From Candidatus Giovannonibacteria bacterium RIFCSPHIGHO2_02_43_16 (GTDB lineage: Bacteria; Patescibacteriota; Minisyncoccia; JACPKW01; UBA11713): 13,304 nucleotides of DNA. Positions 5,164-12,073 of this stretch are shown here, in pieces (within the stretch, counting starts at the first letter, position 1; every line of letters begins with the position of its first letter). The notes beneath the pieces were generated by a model. The model was given only the letters and a program-made list of their open reading frames with translations. It was not told where the DNA came from and did no database searches. Location of the stretch: positions 1 through 13,304 of the forward strand of contig MFHJ01000051.1 in assembly GCA_001778545.1 (NCBI GenBank), in the 5' to 3' direction. Made by a program: the position numbers and the translations under genes.

Positions 5164-7672
5164 TCACTTTTTCAATCTCAGTTTTATTTTTGGCGTAGTC
5201 GTATATCAAGGCGGTTATTTTTATTTCTTGTCCCGGGGAACCCGCAATATCTACGGGGAACTCATAAGGCGCTATTTTGTAGGACCCGCTATATTCAGAA
5301 TTGATAAAAATATCTACCTGCTCAACTTGAAAGCGCGCTTCTACATTAACGGCGGCCGTTATTCTTGTGCCGATTGGGAAATCATTTCTTTGAGGGTTTA
5401 TTATTATTTCTCCCTTCGGAAAATATTCGGGGATATGAACATCGTCGTATTGCGTTGGAATTATGCTGTCGCTTTGGTCATATAGGCCGCGCGAAGCCGC
5501 CCATTCTCGAACGATAGTTTCCCAATTTTTAAATTGAGGATCACCCGATGGATTTTGCGGCGCAGGCCCCAACGGATTATCTTTATCAATCCAATATAGG
5601 ATGCTATGAACTTCCGGCACAACTTTTTTTTCTATGAGTTCCTCTGGCGTAAAATCCGTAGCCAGCTTTCCGGACATTTTATCTATTTTATAAATGCGTC
5701 CACCTCTCCATTCGCCGCGCAGAACGGCTTTATCCGGTTCCGGGACGGATGGCTTTTCAAAAGTTTCAACCGGCAGATCATTAAATATCAAATGCATGGC
5801 GGAGTTCCATATTGGGGCTACAATTAATCCCGCCACTTTTCTTTCCATCTTTGAATTATCATTATTGCCGGCCCAAACGCCTATTACGATATTTGGGGTG
5901 TAGCCGACGACCCAAGTATCCCTCGTATCCTCAGTTGTGCCAGTTTTAACGGCAACCGGACGTTCCGGGATATAAAGCGCAGAATTTTCCGTGAATGCCG
6001 GAGCGCGCGCGGCGTTATCGGAAAGTATATCGGATATTTCTCTCGCGATATTAGGATCGAGCGCTTGCGTTTTGTTCTCGGAATATTCTTCCAGCACGCT
6101 CCCGTCGGCGGCCTCTACTTTTAATATCGGCGTGTACGGAACATAGTAGCCGCCATTCGCGAAAGCTGAGTATGCGCCTGTAAGTTCGAGGGGCTTTACC
6201 TCTCCTCCACCCAAGACAAGAGTAAGGCCGTAGCGGTCCGGGTCGTTAAGCGTTGTAATGCCCAGATCGCGGGCCGTCTTCAGCGAATCGCTTAAGCCCG
6301 CAAGATAGAGAACTTTTACCGCGACTATGTTTACAGATTGCGCTAACGCTTCTTTTAAAGAAATGGGACCGCGAAATTTGTTGTCAAAATTTTCAGGACG
6401 GTAGCATTTTTCCAGGTCAATTCCAGGATCCGGGATGCCATACGGGGAACAATATACGCTGAACTCAGTTCTTAAGTCAAATAGCGCGGTATTTGGCGTA
6501 TATCCTTTGGCGAACGCGGCCGCGTAGACAATAGGCTTGAAAGAGGAGCCGGGCTGCCGCGAGCGCAACGTCATATTCACCTGAGGGTCGAATTTGCAAT
6601 CTAGTCCCGGCGAACACCCTTCCGGAAGGGGATTTGCAAAATAATCCCGCGAACCAACCATGCTCATTATCTGCCCCGTGTTCGGGTCGATCGCGAAAAG
6701 TCCAGCATTATACGCGCTGAAGTTTTTTTCATTTTCTGCGGATCTGGTCCGCAATAAATCTTCGAATTTCTCCTGCCATTGCCAGTTGATGGTCGTGGTA
6801 ACCTTTAGGCCGCCGCGCTCGACGATATCTTCCCCGTATTTTTCAACAAGGTATTCTTTAACAAAAAGAGAAAAATGCGGAGCCTTTATTCCCCTAACAG
6901 CTTTTACCGCGAATTTAACTTGTTCCATTTTTGCCTCCTCGTGTTCCTCTTTTGTGATCTGGCCATTATCTAAAAGCCTCCCGAGTACTATATTTTTACG
7001 CGCCTCAAGCTCATCGCGATGAGAGCCGTAAGGAGAATAACGGGTTGGCGCCTGCAACATTCCAGCAAGATAGGCTGCTTCTGCGATATCGAGATTCTCG
7101 GCGTGTTTGTCGAAATAATTTTGGCTCGCCGCCTCGATGCCATATGCGTTTGATCCAAACGGAACCTGATTGAGATAAAAACCTAGAATCTCATCTTTGG
7201 AGTATTTAAATTCAACTTTAACCGCGAGCACCCATTCCTTAATTTTACGCGAAACGGTTTTTTCCGGGGTCAAAAAGGTGTTTTTTACCAACTGCTGGGT
7301 TATAGTTGATCCGCCTTGCTTAAATTGTCCAGAGAAAATGTTTACGAAAACAGCGCGTATTATGGACGTCGGGCTTATTCCGAAATGCTTATAGAAATTT
7401 TGATCTTCCATTGAGACCACAGCTTCCTTTAAATGAGAGGGAATCTTGCTAAAAGGGATAACGGTGCGCTTTATATCCCCATGGATGTCATAAAGAAGAA
7501 TTTCTCCCGTACGATCATAAATTTTTGTTGACTGAACTATATTTCTAGAATCTAGAGCTTCAAAATTCGGAACAGTTATTGTCGCAAAAACGGCGCCAAA
7601 TATAAAAAGCGCCGATATCGCAGCCGTAAGGAAACGGAAAAGAAATTTGCGTTTTCGCCTCATTCTTACCAT
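5144..7672 (-). CDS. Class A penicillin-binding protein (PBP1A-type, GT51 + transpeptidase)
   Basis: 842 aa from ATG at 7672. This is a bifunctional peptidoglycan synthase anchored by one membrane helix (about 10-34) after a basic cytoplasmic tail. The GT51 glycosyltransferase is about 60-240, with SMEDQNFYKHFG (catalytic E89), GGSTITQQLVKN (120-131) and EILGFYLNQVPFG. The transpeptidase carries SSFK (S376, K379), SVN (446-448) and KTGT (576-579). The C-terminal ~90 residues look Ig-like. The protein has exactly four cysteines, all in the transpeptidase domain (353, 359, 408, 423). The frame extends to a TTG at 7723, but that would overlap tyrS and lie upstream of a perfect TATAAT, so ATG 7672 is preferred; 7663 is also possible. 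The 3' end overlaps the convergent DUF721-like gene. Confidence 0.95.
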   Translation of the reverse strand: MVRMRRKRKFLFRFLTAAISALFIFGAVFATITVPNFEALDSRNIVQSTKIYDRTGEILLYDIHGDIKRTVIPFSKIPSHLKEAVVSMEDQNFYKHFGISPTSIIRAVFVNIFSGQFKQGGSTITQQLVKNTFLTPEKTVSRKIKEWVLAVKVEFKYSKDEILGFYLNQVPFGSNAYGIEAASQNYFDKHAENLDIAEAAYLAGMLQAPTRYSPYGSHRDELEARKNIVLGRLLDNGQITKEEHEEAKMEQVKFAVKAVRGIKAPHFSLFVKEYLVEKYGEDIVERGGLKVTTTINWQWQEKFEDLLRTRSAENEKNFSAYNAGLFAIDPNTGQIMSMVGSRDYFANPLPEGCSPGLDCKFDPQVNMTLRSRQPGSSFKPIVYAAAFAKGYTPNTALFDLRTEFSVYCSPYGIPDPGIDLEKCYRPENFDNKFRGPISLKEALAQSVNIVAVKVLYLAGLSDSLKTARDLGITTLNDPDRYGLTLVLGGGEVKPLELTGAYSAFANGGYYVPYTPILKVEAADGSVLEEYSENKTQALDPNIAREISDILSDNAARAPAFTENSALYIPERPVAVKTGTTEDTRDTWVVGYTPNIVIGVWAGNNDNSKMERKVAGLIVAPIWNSAMHLIFNDLPVETFEKPSVPEPDKAVLRGEWRGGRIYKIDKMSGKLATDFTPEELIEKKVVPEVHSILYWIDKDNPLGPAPQNPSGDPQFKNWETIVREWAASRGLYDQSDSIIPTQYDDVHIPEYFPKGEIIINPQRNDFPIGTRITAAVNVEARFQVEQVDIFINSEYSGSYKIAPYEFPVDIAGSPGQEIKITALIYDYAKNKTEIEKVIRVSEN

Positions 7673-7697
7673 AATGCGTTCTTTAAGGTATCCTATT

Positions 7698-7703
7698 ATT
7701 ATA
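7698..7703 (-). promoter_or_regulatory. -10 element for the PBP gene
   Basis: The minus strand reads TATAAT, a perfect sigma70 -10, ending 25 nt before the PBP ATG at 7672. This predicts a 5' UTR of about 19 nt. No good -35 is seen at 16-18 nt (TTGAAA lies 14 nt away). The same bases on the plus strand give TATTAT (7697-7702), 5 nt before the tyrS ATG, which could serve as the -10 of a leaderless tyrS transcript. The two divergent promoters would then share one core. Confidence 0.45.
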
Positions 7704-7707
7704 CGAT

Positions 7708-8880
7708 ATGAAAAAGATTTCAAATGAGGACATTAAGGACATCTTGGAGAAAAACGTTGCCGAAATAATCGAGCGCAATAGTCTTGAGAAAAAACTCCTA
7801 TCTGGGCGTAAGCTCCGAATTAAGCTCGGGGTAGACCCGACGAGCCCAAACATTCACATCGGTCGAGCGGTAGTTTTGCGAAAGCTCCGAGATTTTCAAA
7901 AATTAGGCCATACGGTTATTTTTATAGTCGGCGATTTTACAGGCCTCATTGGAGACACGTCCGATAAGGAATCAGAGCGCCCCATGCTTACGGAAAGACA
8001 AGTCAAAGAGAATATGAAAACTTATTTTGAACAGGCATTCAAAATTTTGGACAAAAAGAAAACTGAAGCGCGCCATAATTCAGAGTGGCTAAAAAAATTG
8101 GGATTTAAGGAGATCGCGGCAATCGCTGATCTATTTGGCCTTCATGAGTTCGAAGCTCGAGATGTTATTAACAAACGCTTGAAAGAAGGCAAGCGCGTTT
8201 CTCTTCGCGAAGTGTTGTACCCATTAATGCAGGGCTATGATAGCGTCGTTGTTAAGGCCGATGTCGAAATAGGGGGAACCGATCAACGCTTCAACCTTCT
8301 TTCAGGACGCGTAATCCAGCAACATTTTGGGCAAAAACCGCAGGATATATTAATGACAATATTTCCATTGGAGGGAACAGACGGACGAAAGATGTCTTCC
8401 TCTTGGGGGAACGTAATCAATATAGATGATGAACCAAATAATATGTTTGGCAAAATTATGTCCATTAGCGATGGATTAGTTGAAAAATATTACAAACTTG
8501 CCACAGATTTGGCAGAAGGCGAGATTGCTAAAAATATGCAAAAAGGGATGCTTGAAGCGAAAGAAGCGCTCGCGTTCGAAGTGACGAAACTATATAATGG
8601 AGAAAAAAAAGCTTTCGCTGCGAAAAAATTTTTTAAGGAAACATTCCGAGAAAAAAAACTGCCTGAAGAAATACAGGCGATTAAATATAACAACGCCAAG
8701 CTTTCAGATATCTTGCTTGCGGCCGGGATCGTGGAATCTAATTCGGAATTCAGGAGGCTTATCCGCTCCGGAGCGATTGAAATCGATCAAAAAGTCATCC
8801 GTGACCCATTATTCAAGCCGGTGGCGCCCGGGATACTTAGAATCGGCAAAAAGAGATTCGTAAAATTAGAACCAAAATAA
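7708..8880 (+). CDS. tyrS: Tyrosyl-tRNA synthetase
   Basis: 390-aa class I aminoacyl-tRNA synthetase that charges tRNA-Tyr. The Rossmann core contains the HIGH-type motif PNIHIGRA (47-54), the tyrosine-site region VEIGGTDQRFN (186-196) and the KMSKS-type loop KMSSS (228-232). The C-terminal ~65 residues (KLSDILLAAGIV onward, with RRLIRSGAIEID) form an S4 RNA-binding domain. Size and motifs fit the type II (TyrZ-like, long HIGH-KMSKS spacing) form. The ATG at 7708 lies very close to an AT-rich -10-like element, so the mRNA may be leaderless; no Shine-Dalgarno is seen. It is divergent from the PBP gene and ends in a strong hairpin terminator. Confidence 0.97.
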   Translation: MKKISNEDIKDILEKNVAEIIERNSLEKKLLSGRKLRIKLGVDPTSPNIHIGRAVVLRKLRDFQKLGHTVIFIVGDFTGLIGDTSDKESERPMLTERQVKENMKTYFEQAFKILDKKKTEARHNSEWLKKLGFKEIAAIADLFGLHEFEARDVINKRLKEGKRVSLREVLYPLMQGYDSVVVKADVEIGGTDQRFNLLSGRVIQQHFGQKPQDILMTIFPLEGTDGRKMSSSWGNVINIDDEPNNMFGKIMSISDGLVEKYYKLATDLAEGEIAKNMQKGMLEAKEALAFEVTKLYNGEKKAFAAKKFFKETFREKKLPEEIQAIKYNNAKLSDILLAAGIVESNSEFRRLIRSGAIEIDQKVIRDPLFKPVAPGILRIGKKRFVKLEPK

Positions 8881-8911
8881 AAACAATCCCGACGCAAGAT
8901 CGGGATTGTTT
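8881..8911. terminator. Bidirectional intrinsic terminator after tyrS
   Basis: Perfect 12-bp inverted repeat: AAACAATCCCGA (8881-8892), a 7-nt loop CGCAAGA, and TCGGGATTGTTT (8900-8911), followed by TTATTTATT. On the opposite strand the stem is followed by TTTTATTTT. It lies directly after the tyrS stop and 11 nt before the end of the convergent small acidic ORF, so it can terminate transcription from both sides. Confidence 0.92.
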
Positions 8912-8921
8912 TTATTTATTC

Positions 8922-9044
8922 CTATTCCTCGTCTTCTTCCTCGTCTAGATCTTCCCAAGATTCCTCCGTATCATCCTCGTCGCCGACGACATCGGCGTTT
9001 TCATCGTCGTAGGAATCGGAGAAATCATCATTCCTCTTTTTCAT
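8922..9044 (-). CDS. Small acidic hypothetical protein
   Basis: 40 codons from ATG at 9044 to a TAG stop. It begins with a basic MKKRND and is then almost entirely acidic, with the C-terminus running WEDLDEEEDEE. No family is recognised. The frame stays open upstream to a TTG at 9152, overlapping ruvC by 40 nt, with plausible protein (for example VIFKGDYYKDLKGRIKKREI), so the real gene could be longer. An AAAGGAG is present at 9089-9083 but no standard start follows it in frame. It is downstream of ruvC on the same strand and ends against the bidirectional terminator, which supports its being the last transcribed gene of that operon. Whether it is translated is uncertain. Confidence 0.4.
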   Translation of the reverse strand: MKKRNDDFSDSYDDENADVVGDEDDTEESWEDLDEEEDEE

Positions 9045-9112
9045 GGAAATTTCGCGCTTTTTTATGCGACCTTTAAGGTCTTTATAATAATCTCCTTTGA
9101 AAATAACCGGTC

Positions 9113-9598
9113 TTAACGCATTTGCAAAGCCCCGCTGTGGATAACGCCGCAACAGGCGATGGCTATGGCATCCGTCTCGTCGTCCAAAAATTTCTTATCC
9201 GGCAAGGATACCGTCAATTTCAGCATATTATGAACGCTTTTTTTGTCAGCTCCGCCGTATCCCGCGATGGCAAGCTTAATCTCCGCGGGCCCGAATTCGA
9301 GCAATTTAAGATTATATTTGGACGACAGCATAAGGGCTACCCCCCTAACTTCTCCAATTATCAATGCGGTTTTCACATTTTTAGAAAAGAAAACCTTCTC
9401 AATAGAGAGAACGTCAGGCTTCTCTTTTTTAATCAGCCCCTCCAGAAAATTGTTTATATCTAAAAGGCGCTTTTCGATAGGTTCTGATTTCAGCGTTTTC
9501 TTTGTCCCAGAATCTATGTATCTGAATTTTTTTTGTCCGCTTTCAACTAACGCCCATCCCAGTCTTTCGATCCCCGGATCAATTCCTAAGACTTTCAT
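9113..9598 (-). CDS. ruvC: Holliday junction endonuclease RuvC
   Basis: 161 aa, close to the usual length. RuvC is the dimeric RNase H-fold nuclease that cuts Holliday junctions brought by RuvAB. The catalytic acids are visible: D7 in LGIDPG, E67 in LSIEKVFF, and D140/D143 in LDDETDAIAIA. The expected N-terminal MKVLGIDPGIERLG is at ATG 9598. yebC lies upstream on the same strand across a 159-nt repeat-bearing spacer, and the acidic ORF lies downstream. ruvA, usually adjacent, is not in this window. Confidence 0.96.
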   Translation of the reverse strand: MKVLGIDPGIERLGWALVESGQKKFRYIDSGTKKTLKSEPIEKRLLDINNFLEGLIKKEKPDVLSIEKVFFSKNVKTALIIGEVRGVALMLSSKYNLKLLEFGPAEIKLAIAGYGGADKKSVHNMLKLTVSLPDKKFLDDETDAIAIACCGVIHSGALQMR

Positions 9599-9622
9599 AC
9601 CGTAATCGTAGAGAGTTTATAA

Positions 9623-9650
9623 AAAAATTACTATGGAAAAATTACCATGT
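9623..9650. repeat. Adjacent 14-bp direct repeat upstream of ruvC
   Basis: Two head-to-tail copies, AAAAATTACTATGG (9623-9636) and AAAAATTACCATGT (9637-9650), identical at 12 of 14 positions. They are nested between GAGAGT (9611-9616) and its complement ACTCTC (9654-9659). They sit 25-52 nt before the ruvC start codon, where an operator or attenuator would be, but no regulator is implied by the sequence alone. Confidence 0.6.
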
Positions 9651-9665
9651 TACACTCTCAAACAC

Positions 9666-9702
9666 TGACCTAAACTAAGTTTGGGTCATGGGTCATGGGT
9701 CA
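9666..9702. repeat. Hairpin plus 7-bp tandem repeat upstream of ruvC
   Basis: Inverted repeat TGACCTAAAC (9666-9675) / GTTTGGGTCA (9679-9688) with a 3-nt loop TAA and one T-G pair. Its right arm merges into a 7-bp tandem repeat, GGGTCAT at 9683-9689 and 9690-9696 and a third partial copy at 9697-9702. There is no T-run on either side, so it is not a standard terminator. The 3' trailing part of the yebC-ruvC spacer (9703-9757) shows nothing else recognisable. Confidence 0.6.
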
Positions 9703-9757
9703 GGAATTTCAATAAAGGGATTTCGTGGTAATGTGCACACACATATGGCGTACAAGC

Positions 9758-10300
9758 TTATGGCTTATTTTCTACATTCGCGTAAACATTTTCAACCTCG
9801 TCTTGGTCCGAGAGCGCCTCGAGAAGGTTTTCGAATTTTTTGAAATCCTCGGGAGATAATTGCTGTGGGAATTTTGCTTTGTATTCATCACCAACATGGG
9901 CAAAAGCCCACATCGCGGATCCTTCCACACCGAGCTTCCCGTCCGAAAGCGAAAGGATATGTTTTATTTCGTTTGTCGTTCGATTCGAGTTGTCGGTAAC
10001 CGCCGCGATGATAAGCGCCGAACCGCCGGGCCCGAAAGCCTCGTATATAACTTCTTTTAGATTTAATCCCTCTTTTTCTGATGCCCTTTTGATCGCGCGG
10101 TCAATGTTTTCTTTCGGCAAATTTTCTTTTCTGGCCTCCTCGATGGCAGAGGCAAGCCGCGAATTGGTTTTTGGGTCTGGGCCCATCTCTTTTGCCGCGA
10201 TAGTCAGCATTTTTGAAAGGCGGGAAAAAAGTTTTCCCTTCTTCGCGTCCGAAGCCGCCTTTTTGTGTTTTATCTGCGCCCAGCGCGAGTGGCCCGACAT
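9758..10300 (-). CDS. yebC: YebC/PmpR family protein, shortened
   Basis: 180 aa. YebC/PmpR proteins act in translation of difficult (proline-rich) sequences and were earlier described as transcription regulators. The N-terminal signature MSGHSRWAQIKHKKAASDAK is intact, followed by VIYEAFGPGGSALIIAAVTDN and NRTTNEIKHIL. The usual length is about 240. After GSAMWAFAHVG (128-137) the protein jumps to the final helix and strand (PEDFKKFENLLEAL, VENVYANVE), so about 60 residues forming the inserted third domain are missing. The frame is clean, so this is not a frameshift. The start is 12 nt after the PH-protein stop, with AT-rich sequence and no Shine-Dalgarno. Confidence 0.94.
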   Translation of the reverse strand: MSGHSRWAQIKHKKAASDAKKGKLFSRLSKMLTIAAKEMGPDPKTNSRLASAIEEARKENLPKENIDRAIKRASEKEGLNLKEVIYEAFGPGGSALIIAAVTDNSNRTTNEIKHILSLSDGKLGVEGSAMWAFAHVGDEYKAKFPQQLSPEDFKKFENLLEALSDQDEVENVYANVENKP

Positions 10301-10312
10301 ATATATTTTAAA

Positions 10313-10783
10313 TTATGTCTGCGCAGCCGATTTGGCGTGTTTTAATATCAAATCGCGCGCGATATGCGGAGAGGGAACTTCCGTTATGGAGAAAAAAGAT
10401 TCGCCCGCAGTCTGTATTTTTATATTGCCGTAGTGGAAAAATGTCGCCGCGAAATTCGGAACTTCAATGGTCACATCCTGAACCCGCTCCATTCTAAATT
10501 CGGATACCGTGTGCTTAAAAAGGCCAATTTGGTCTATATCAAGGATCCTTTTGTCGGTAATAACGAGCGCGTCAAGATAATAATCTATCCAAAAACCAAA
10601 AGCCATCATTAGGGTAATTAAATACCATATTGAAACTGCGAAAGAAAAAAATGGCCGCGATATCGACGCGAAAATCCACGGGATTATTAAAGAAAAAAAC
10701 ACGATAAATGTCGGACCGACTAGAGTTATCCAATGATGACGCATTATCAGGAGAACTTTTTCTTCAGGATCGAGATTCAGCAT
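10313..10783 (-). CDS. PH-domain (bPH2/YdbS-like) membrane protein
   Basis: 156 aa from ATG at 10783. The N-terminus MLNLDPEEKVLLIMRHHW is typical of bacterial PH (DUF304/bPH2) membrane proteins. Two hydrophobic helices follow (about residues 20-42 and 47-67), then the PH-like beta domain (about 68-145): DALVITDKRILDIDQIG, FRMERVQDVTIE and YGNIKIQTAG. The function of this family is not established; it is often linked to the cell envelope. The frame allows a TTG start at 10804, but ATG 10783 is preferred because it lies 1 nt after the stop of the upstream gene (TAAAATG), a coupled arrangement. It lies between ruvB and yebC. Confidence 0.85.
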   Translation of the reverse strand: MLNLDPEEKVLLIMRHHWITLVGPTFIVFFSLIIPWIFASISRPFFSFAVSIWYLITLMMAFGFWIDYYLDALVITDKRILDIDQIGLFKHTVSEFRMERVQDVTIEVPNFAATFFHYGNIKIQTAGESFFSITEVPSPHIARDLILKHAKSAAQT

Positions 10784-10784
10784 T

Positions 10785-11027
10785 TTATATTGAAGTATTG
10801 CCAATAGGTTCGCTTATCTGCAAAGTTTTTAAGGCGCTTGTCCAATCCATTTGCATATAAAAGAAGACGGACAATAAACCCAGAGTAACCGCTGTGATTA
10901 TAAATACAACGCTGACAATATTGGCTTTTTGGGAGAATGAGTAGACGTTTAAATGCCAAACGGCGGCCGAAGACAGAGCTGCGTATCCAAGCAAGAATAA
11001 AATTAATAATGCCAAGCCTATCGTCAT
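10785..11027 (-). CDS. Small two-helix membrane protein, hypothetical
   Basis: 80 aa. It has two hydrophobic segments: residues 3-22 (IGLALLILFLLGYAALSSAA) and about 37-58 (IVSVVFIITAVTLGLLSVFF). Between them is a polar loop HLNVYSFSQKAN, and the tail is short and polar. No known family is recognised. The ATG overlaps the ruvB stop in ATGA (11024-11027), and the TAA is 1 nt from the PH-protein ATG. It is therefore clearly expressed with both, and may work with the PH-domain protein in the membrane (inference from context). Confidence 0.75.
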   Translation of the reverse strand: MTIGLALLILFLLGYAALSSAAVWHLNVYSFSQKANIVSVVFIITAVTLGLLSVFFYMQMDWTSALKTLQISEPIGNTSI

Positions 11028-12037
11028 GCGAGAAATGTGCTTTGTTCCGCGAAATTACGCCCGAGGTGTTCGTAAGCGCGCCTAGTCGCGACTCTGCCGC
11101 GGGGCGTTCTTTCGACGAATCCGGAGCGCATCAAGTATGGCTCATATACTTCTTCGATGGTTTCTTTTTCCTCGGATGTGGCCGCGGCGAGAGTTTGGAG
11201 TCCCACCGGACCGCCTCCGAACTTGGAAATTATGGCTTCAAGGATCATCCTATCTGTAGATTCGAGCCCGACAGGATCTATCTCAAGAAGGTCGAGCGTT
11301 TTTAGCGCCAGATCCCCGGTTATTAAGTTTGATTTTTCGACTTGAGCGAAATCACGGCAGCGTTTTAGAAGCCGGTTCGCGACGCGTGGCGTGAAGCGCG
11401 ATCTCTTCGCGATTTCAGCCGTAGCTCCCTCATCAATATCTATTCCAAGAATTTTAGCGGAGCGCGTGATTATTTTTCTTATCTCATCTTCCGTATAGAA
11501 ATCAAGCCGATAAGTTCCCCCTGAAAATCTTGAGCGCAGGGGAGAAGAAAGAAGCGCGATTCTGGTCGTTGCCGCGATAAGAGTGAAGGGCGGAAGTTCG
11601 AGTTGTATTGTGCGCGCCGAAGGGCCTTTGCCGATGACTATATCGAGCGAGCGCGACTCGAGAGCCGGATATAAAATTTCTTCGATTAGCTTATTTAATC
11701 TGTGGGCTTCGTCGATAAATAGAATATCGCCAGCCGAAAGGTTGGTTAAAATAGAAGCAAGGTCGCCGACCTTCTCGATTGCCGGCCCGGACGTTACTTT
11801 AACTTGCGCGTTTAGTTCCCTAGAGATCAAATGCGCGAGAGTTGTCTTTCCAAGCCCCGGCGGGCCATAGAAAAGAAGGTGTTCAATCGGCTCGCCTCGC
11901 TCTTGTGCCGCTTGGATCAGAATTTTCAAATTCTTTTTAATCAGTTCCTGCCCGATATACTCGTCCCAGCTCTTTGGCCTCAAGGTTTGATCTAGCGAGC
12001 GATCGTCTTCGCGAAATTTTGTGTCTGTTAGAGCCAC
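11024..12037 (-). CDS. ruvB: Holliday junction branch migration ATPase RuvB
   Basis: 337 aa, full length. RuvB is the hexameric AAA+ motor that drives branch migration with RuvA. Walker A is GPPGLGKT (58-65), Walker B is DILFIDEAHR (104-113), sensor 1 is AATTR (155-159), and the arginine finger is in PLRSRF (R170). The C-terminal winged helix ends with RGRVATRRAYEHLG. After the arginine finger the sequence reads SGGTYRLDFY, where most bacteria have G-I-V-Q-R-L-E-F-Y. The start is GTG at 12037, without a Shine-Dalgarno; no alternative start gives the expected RPKSWDEYIGQ N-terminus. It is downstream of pilB across the ncRNA region and overlaps the next gene by ATGA. Confidence 0.97.
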   Translation of the reverse strand: MALTDTKFREDDRSLDQTLRPKSWDEYIGQELIKKNLKILIQAAQERGEPIEHLLFYGPPGLGKTTLAHLISRELNAQVKVTSGPAIEKVGDLASILTNLSAGDILFIDEAHRLNKLIEEILYPALESRSLDIVIGKGPSARTIQLELPPFTLIAATTRIALLSSPLRSRFSGGTYRLDFYTEDEIRKIITRSAKILGIDIDEGATAEIAKRSRFTPRVANRLLKRCRDFAQVEKSNLITGDLALKTLDLLEIDPVGLESTDRMILEAIISKFGGGPVGLQTLAAATSEEKETIEEVYEPYLMRSGFVERTPRGRVATRRAYEHLGRNFAEQSTFLA

Positions 12038-12039
12038 TA

Positions 12040-12068
12040 TTGACTTTTTATTGATTATCTGCTAATCT
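12040..12068 (+). promoter_or_regulatory. Candidate promoter for the ncRNA
   Basis: TTGACT (12040-12045, 5/6 of the -35 consensus) and TAATCT (12063-12068, weak -10, 3/6) are separated by 17 nt. This predicts a start near 12075, exactly where the RNA's terminal helix begins at 12074. A TATACG at 12069-12074 is an alternative -10. The element is divergent from ruvB, whose GTG is at 12037. Confidence 0.5.
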
Positions 12069-12073
12069 TATAC

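Noticed and set aside
7673..7723. N-terminal extension of the PBP from TTG 7723
   Set aside because: It would overlap the tyrS start and lie upstream of a perfect TATAAT. The ATG at 7672 gives a normal basic tail plus membrane anchor.
9666..9688. Intrinsic terminator between yebC and ruvC
   Set aside because: The hairpin is real, but no T-run follows it on either strand.
9840..10433. Long plus-strand frame (197 codons) opposite yebC and the PH protein
   Set aside because: It is antisense to two clearly recognised genes and its translation is serine/phenylalanine rich with no domain, as expected for a shadow frame.
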